Position numbers and translations under genes: made by a program | The notes under the pieces: model-generated | Told to the model about the DNA's origin: nothing | What the model saw: only the letters and a program-made list of their open reading frames with translations | Database searches by the model: none | Shown: one piece after another, positions 60,446 to 64,000 of the stretch | How positions within the stretch are numbered: the stretch's first letter is position 1 | How the letters are laid out: every line of letters starts with the position of its first letter | Assembly (NCBI GenBank): GCA_963782185.1 | Contig: CAWAJB010000003.1 | Coordinates: forward strand, 186,001 to 250,000 | Length of the DNA stretch: 64,000 bases | Source: RYN-230 sp963782185 | Lineage (GTDB): Bacteria > Actinomycetota > Actinomycetes > Streptosporangiales > Streptosporangiaceae | Reading direction: 5' to 3'

Positions 60446-60597
60446 ATGTTAAAGCGTGTCTCCGGCTCCCACCGGCATTTCACCCACCCGGAGAAGCCCG
60501 GGCTGGTGACCGTGGCAGGCAAGCCGGGCGCTACCTTGAAACTAAGACCGAGTCGAGCATCCTGAAGCGAGCAGGCCTGCGAAAGGAGCGGCCGTGA
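60446..60597 (+). pseudogene. HicA-like toxin, truncated and frameshifted
   Basis: Reading from about 60437 gives DGWMLKRVSGSHRHFTHPEK and PGLVTVAGKPGATL, the HicA dsRBD-like fold with the catalytic His in GSHRHF. A frame change near 60535 joins TKTESSILKRAGLRKERP and the stop at 60595-60597, which overlaps the HicB start by 3 bases. The first helix is missing. HicA toxins are mRNA interferases. Confidence 0.6.
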
Positions 60598-60821
60598 CCG
60601 GCTGCGTGGTCGTCTTCGAGGGCGATGACCAGGCGGGCTATTCGGCGTACTCCCCTGACCTGCCCGGGGCTGTTGCCGCCGGGGCTACCCGCCAGGAGAC
60701 TGAGCGGCTGATGCTTGAGGCCATGGCCGCGCACATAGCCCTGCTGCGACAGGAAGGCCGTCCGGTGCCCGCGCCGTCGGAGGCGGCCAGCGTGACGATC
60801 CTCGACCCGGCGGCGGCCTGA
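60594..60821 (+). CDS. HicB-family antitoxin
   Basis: 75 residues from GTG 60594, with GAAAGGAGC upstream. The partial RNase-H-like fold shows VVFEGDDQAGYSAYSPDLPG, AAGATRQETERLMLEAMAAH and IALLRQEGRPVPAPSEAA. No DNA-binding tail is attached, so this is the short HicB form. It overlaps the damaged hicA gene, giving a decayed or miscalled HicAB module. Confidence 0.75.
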   Translation: MTGCVVVFEGDDQAGYSAYSPDLPGAVAAGATRQETERLMLEAMAAHIALLRQEGRPVPAPSEAASVTILDPAAA

Positions 60822-60874
60822 GCATGTCCTGGGTGGGACCTGCCGCTTTCCCCTGCGCCAGGAATCGACCGTGA

Positions 60875-61540
60875 TCATTGAGGGCCGGGGGAGTCGGGAC
60901 CGTGGGCGGGACGGGCTGGGTTCCAGACGTCGAAGCCGGGCCGGGGGGCAGCCGGTGACGGGACGGGGCCATGGCCGGCGGGGGACGCCTGCAGCTCGCC
61001 GGCCCGGGCCGCCTCCTGCTCGCGGGCCCGGGCTGCCTGCTTCCGGGCCCGGGAGGACGCCCGGCGCCAGCGGAGGGCGTAGCTGACGGCGGACCCGGCG
61101 AACAGGACACCCGTCACCCCGAGCCACCGCCACAGGTACGGCTGCGTGGTCAGCCCGCTGGCCCGGTGGTACCCGGGCTCGGACAGGCCCAGGATGAGCG
61201 GGAAGAACACCATGAGGATCAGCAGCGAGAACGCCACCGGGATCCGCACGTAGTTGATCAGCGGGGGTCCCGGGACCTGGCCGGGCGGTGCCTGCCGAGC
61301 CTGCCTCCCGCGTCCGCGCCCGGGCAGCAGCCGCTGCACCGAGAGGTCGGCCAGCGAGTACAGCGGGAACAGCAGCAGGTCGTGGCCGATGATCGCGACC
61401 GCGAACCAGATCGCGAAGCCGCGGAACTCCCCGGCGGCGATCACCGCCCGGACCGCGTAACCGGCCAGCGTGAACGCGGCCAGCAAGGCCAGCAGGTGCA
61501 GCGGGTTGGCGCCGTACCAGTGCCGGATCCGGCTGGTCAT
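60875..61540 (-). CDS. Multi-helix membrane protein next to molybdoenzyme gene
   Basis: 221 residues from ATG 61540 with CAGGAG 5 bases upstream; GTG 61570, which overlaps the stop of the gene upstream, is possible. Helices: PLHLLALLAAFTLAGYAVRA, FAIWFAVAIIGHDLLLFPLY, IPVAFSLLILMVFFPLILGL and LWRWLGVTGVLFAGSAVSYA. The His in IIGHDLLLF could be a ligand. The C-terminal tail is basic and Ala/Pro-rich. It is probably cotranscribed with the molybdopterin oxidoreductase and may be its membrane partner, but has no family name known to me. Confidence 0.6.
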   Translation of the reverse strand: MTSRIRHWYGANPLHLLALLAAFTLAGYAVRAVIAAGEFRGFAIWFAVAIIGHDLLLFPLYSLADLSVQRLLPGRGRGRQARQAPPGQVPGPPLINYVRIPVAFSLLILMVFFPLILGLSEPGYHRASGLTTQPYLWRWLGVTGVLFAGSAVSYALRWRRASSRARKQAARAREQEAARAGELQASPAGHGPVPSPAAPRPGFDVWNPARPAHGPDSPGPQ

Positions 61541-61566
61541 GCTCCTGCCGCGGGCCGCCACGCCGG

Positions 61567-63033
61567 TCACGCCTGCTTCAGGAAAGTGATCTTGCTGACC
61601 CATTTGGTGTTATGCACACCTGGTGCGTTCGGGATGATCGTCCGGGCCGGGTAGCCGTGATCCCAGGGCAGCACGTGGCCGTTGAGCGTGACGGCCAGCA
61701 GCGACTGCGGATCGGTCACCTGGCCCGCGGACAGGACCGCGGACTTGAACGCCCCGACCTGCTGGATCGAGTCGACCTGCGCGGCCGCCGGTGCCGGCAT
61801 CCCGGCCAGCCGGGCCAGGTCGGCCAGCCGGACGCCGGTCCAGTGGGCGGACACCGACCAGCCTTCCACGCAGGCGATCGGCAGTTCCACCGCGTGCTGC
61901 GGCAGGGCGAGGAGCTGGTTCCGGGTCAGCGTGAGGGTGCGGGCGCCGACCAGCGTGAGCCGGTACGCCGGACCTACGTCAGCGGCGGTCAGGCCGATTG
62001 ACGTCGCGGTCCGGTTGACCGGCAGGTAGTGCGGGGCGGTCGCGGACAGCCCGCGCGGCCCGAACAGGGCCGTGCGCCGCGCCAGCCCGCCGATGGACTG
62101 GCCGACGACCAGCCCGGCCAGGGTCACCGAGGCCCCGCCGACCGCGGCGAGCAGGCCGCGGCGGGAGATGGTCGGGGCGCGCGGCCGCGCGGCGCGCAGG
62201 CCCGGGCCGTCGCCCGCGGGGTCCGGCTCTTCGGGCATGGTCTGCGCCAGCGGCGTGCGCAGTTCCCGGCGCAGGCTCCGGGAGCGCAGGCCGGCCACCA
62301 TCCGCGGGAACTTCAGCGTCACGTGGATGACGAACCCGGCGATGAAGACCCAGGCGCCGTACAGATGCGCGGTATAGAAGGAGAACGGGAAGACGTAGTA
62401 GTTCTGGATGTTCAGGATGCCGGTCGCGAACTCGAACAGCACGCCGCCGACCAGCATGATCAGGCTGATCCGCTCCAGGATCTGCGCCAGCGACCGGACC
62501 GGGGGCCAGGCGAACAGGCGGGGCAGCACCGACCACAGCTTGGCCGCCGCGACCGGCAGCAGCGCGAGGCCGAGCGTGATGTGCACGCCCTGGTCCACCC
62601 GGTACAGCCAGGACGGGTCCGTCGGCCAGGAGAACATGTAGAACCGGAGCAGCCCGGCGCCGGGGGTCTGGTCGTTGCCCGGCAGCAGCGGATCGTAGGC
62701 CGCGTAGGACAGCAGCCCGGTCACCGCGAGGATGGTCAGCCCGGCCAGCAGCACCACGGCCAGGACCGAGGTCAGCCACAGCCCGCGCAGCGGGCTGCGC
62801 CAGACCCGCGGCCGGAACGGGCCGGGCGGCGGGTGCGCGGCCGGATGCCGGGCCGCGTCCATCGCGCGCCGGGCCAGGGCCGCCGCCCGGTGGTATTCGG
62901 CCGCCGCCGACGCCGCGAAGGCCCGGCGACCCCGCCGGGCGGCCCGGCGTTGGCGTTCGTCGTGGCGTGCCTGGGCCGCGCGCCGCACGCGAGCGGCCCG
63001 CGGTCTTGGTCCCCTGGTTCCGGCCCCGGCCAT
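61567..63033 (-). CDS. Membrane cytochrome b561-like/sulfite-oxidase-fold molybdoenzyme
   Basis: 488 residues from ATG 63033. A basic N-terminus is followed by four membrane helices with His residues (VLLAGLTILAVTGLLSYAAY, YRVDQGVHITLGLALLPVAA, IMLVGGVLFEFATGILNIQ, YGAWVFIAGFVIHVTLKFP), as in b561-type haem proteins. A Tat-like internal motif SRRGLLAAVGG and helix lead to the sulfite-oxidase-fold domain with YRLTLVGARTLTLTRNQLLA, LPIACVEGWSVSAHWTGVRL (molybdenum-ligating Cys) and VHNTKWVSKITFLKQA. Similar fusions occur widely in actinomycetes; substrate is unknown, but sulfite or methionine-sulfoxide-type reactions are typical. Faces away from the MarR gene's 3' end on the same strand. Confidence 0.8.
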   Translation of the reverse strand: MAGAGTRGPRPRAARVRRAAQARHDERQRRAARRGRRAFAASAAAEYHRAAALARRAMDAARHPAAHPPPGPFRPRVWRSPLRGLWLTSVLAVVLLAGLTILAVTGLLSYAAYDPLLPGNDQTPGAGLLRFYMFSWPTDPSWLYRVDQGVHITLGLALLPVAAAKLWSVLPRLFAWPPVRSLAQILERISLIMLVGGVLFEFATGILNIQNYYVFPFSFYTAHLYGAWVFIAGFVIHVTLKFPRMVAGLRSRSLRRELRTPLAQTMPEEPDPAGDGPGLRAARPRAPTISRRGLLAAVGGASVTLAGLVVGQSIGGLARRTALFGPRGLSATAPHYLPVNRTATSIGLTAADVGPAYRLTLVGARTLTLTRNQLLALPQHAVELPIACVEGWSVSAHWTGVRLADLARLAGMPAPAAAQVDSIQQVGAFKSAVLSAGQVTDPQSLLAVTLNGHVLPWDHGYPARTIIPNAPGVHNTKWVSKITFLKQA

Positions 63034-63150
63034 GGTTCGACGGTAAGCGCGTTCGCGCAGGTGAGGGCCGTTCCGTACGGGACGGTAAGAACCTCGTAAG
63101 AGCGCCCGGGCGTCAGTGGGACGGGTGGTGATCCGGGGGTGGGAGTGTGC

Positions 63151-63738
63151 TCAGCCTTCGCCCTGGCGGTCCCGGATGGCCCGGCCCAGCCGGATCAGCG
63201 CGCCGGCGAACGCCTGCTGCTCGTCGGGGGAGAAGCCCTCGAACAGCTCGGCCATGGCGTCCAGGCGCGGCTCCAGGGCCTGCTCGGCTTCGCGGGCCCC
63301 GCTCGGGGACAGCTCGACCAGCGTGGCCCGCCGGTCGGTGGGATGCGGGCGGCGCACGACCAGCTGGGCGTCTTCCAGCGCGTCCACCATCGCGGTCATG
63401 TTCCGCGGGCTGACCCCGAGCTGGTCGCCGAGATCCCGCATGATTGCCGGGCCGCCGCAGTGCAGCGTCTGGAGCAGCCGCAGCCGGGTGTAGGTGAGCC
63501 CGCCGCAGGCCCGCCCTTCCATCCAGCGCACGAACGCAGACGTGAAGCGCGCGGTCTCCGCGACCAGCAGGCGACGGCGTTCCGCCTCGGGCAGGCTCGC
63601 CAGGGACACGCCGTCCGGGGCCTCCACGCCAGGAGGCACTCCATCCGTGCCCAGGCCGTCCCTGGGCTGGCTGCCCGGCGGCTCCAGACCCTCCCCGGCG
63701 CAACCCTTAGCCACGGTCGGCTCAAGCACCTGACCCAC
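63151..63738 (-). CDS. MarR-family transcriptional regulator
   Basis: 195 residues from ATG 63738; the first 45 residues are disordered and a later start is possible. The winged-helix part is LTYTRLRLLQTLHCGGPAIM, DLGDQLGVSPRNMTAMVDAL and VRRPHPTDRRATLVELSPSG, with flanking dimer helices (RLLVAETARFTSAFVRWMEG, LIRLGRAIRD). The DxR wing motif is complete. It is divergent from a YceI-like gene, a usual pairing, and an operator-like repeat lies between. Confidence 0.85.
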   Translation of the reverse strand: MGQVLEPTVAKGCAGEGLEPPGSQPRDGLGTDGVPPGVEAPDGVSLASLPEAERRRLLVAETARFTSAFVRWMEGRACGGLTYTRLRLLQTLHCGGPAIMRDLGDQLGVSPRNMTAMVDALEDAQLVVRRPHPTDRRATLVELSPSGAREAEQALEPRLDAMAELFEGFSPDEQQAFAGALIRLGRAIRDRQGEG

Positions 63739-63771
63739 CCCCCTACATCCCAGCGTACCTGGGGTGCTTCG

Positions 63772-63799
63772 TTGACACTATTATTACGACCGGTAATAT
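63772..63799 (+). promoter_or_regulatory. Sigma70-type promoter with overlapping MarR-type operator
   Basis: TTGACA (63772-63777) and TAATAT (63794-63799) with 16 bases between make a near-consensus promoter reading toward the YceI gene. ATTAC (63783-63787) and GTAAT (63793-63797), extendable to TATTAC/GTAATA, form an inverted repeat that covers the spacer and the -10 box. A MarR dimer bound there would block transcription. Confidence 0.65.
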
Positions 63800-63852
63800 G
63801 TGGGCAGTAACTTTCACGGCATGATCAAACGACCTCACAGCACCCGTCGATC

Positions 63853-64000
63853 GTGGCCGACCTGGCCAGCGCGACCAGGACCGGCGACCAGGTGGCCATC
63901 CAGGGCACGCTCACGGTCGCGGGGGAGACCCGGCCGCTCAGCTTCAACGCCACGCTGGCGGAGGTCACCCCGTCGGCGTTCACGCTGCGGGCCGAGGGGG
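63853..64000 (+). CDS. YceI-like protein, N-terminus missing, runs off window
   Basis: From about 63832 the frame reads QHPSIVADLASATRTGDQVA, then IQGTLTVAGETRPLSFNATL and AEVTPSAFTLRAEG to the end of the window. This is the second half of a YceI domain of a subgroup different from the gene at 5871. The first 90 or so residues that should precede are absent: a stop at 63808-63810 and the promoter lie there. GTG 63853 is the first usable start. It is either an internal-deletion product or a remnant. Confidence 0.6.
   Translation, partial: MADLASATRTGDQVAIQGTLTVAGETRPLSFNATLAEVTPSAFTLRAEG

Overview
The window is very GC-rich, uses GTG starts freely, and carries families typical of filamentous actinomycetes: a BTAD regulator fused to an extracytoplasmic solute-binding domain, a DUF574 methyltransferase remnant, FxSxx-COOH/NB-ARC-type TPR proteins, trypco2, and ECF and SigE-type sigma factors. 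A Streptosporangiales/Streptomycetales-like actinomycete is the best guess, but genus cannot be read from this window.

Layout. 0-12 kb is an accessory, scarred zone: the end of an MMPL transporter, an NmrA-like oxidoreductase, a frameshifted hemerythrin gene, a nested IS pile-up (an IS1182-type element inside an IS110 transposase, abutted by the 5' part of a second IS110), YceI and SnoaL-fold genes, and an IS5-type element whose two intact ends now enclose a glycosyltransferase gene instead of the second half of its transposase. 9.3-10.2 kb is debris of unrelated genes. 12.0-17.7 kb holds the most interesting locus: a trypco2 protein, a 1391-residue trypsin/STAND-NTPase/helical-repeat protein and an overlapping TPR gene, which together look like a predicted NTP-dependent conflict (defence or signalling) system.

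18.0-27.3 kb looks like remnants of an integrative/conjugative element: a DUF2130 stub, a 5'-truncated SSB, a VbhA-Fic toxin-antitoxin pair, an RDD membrane protein, a VirD4-like coupling ATPase, an ECF sigma/anti-sigma pair, and broken SLOG and ParA genes. Related segments of about 170-180 bp lie at about 18.03-18.19 kb and 37.07-37.26 kb; the second abuts the 3' half of a tRNA-Phe-like sequence, as at a tRNA integration site. A partial third copy is near 35.4 kb.

27.2-46.5 kb is a mixed metabolic region with many small enzymes (HIT, two alpha/beta hydrolases, SigE-like sigma with a coupled membrane protein, monooxygenase, PPOX, VOC, GH3, arylamine N-acetyltransferase, PfkB kinase) interrupted by gene fragments and frameshifted genes. 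From about 46.9 kb to the end the sequence is mostly intact and looks like core chromosome: DUF1622, YihY, a secreted beta-helix protein, then a cell-envelope/glycan block (UDP-sulfoquinovose synthase-like SqdB, a four-helix-type membrane protein, a TIGR04282-like transferase, a GT2, a second epimerase, a two-component system, a methyltransferase, a GT-C membrane glycosyltransferase and a membrane sulfite-oxidase-fold protein), ending with a MarR regulator divergent from a truncated YceI gene.

Two themes run through the window. Many otherwise well-conserved genes are broken by single-base indels, either real decay or assembly error. Short tandem repeats with a period divisible by three (mostly 15 bp) sit at the ends or linkers of several unrelated genes.
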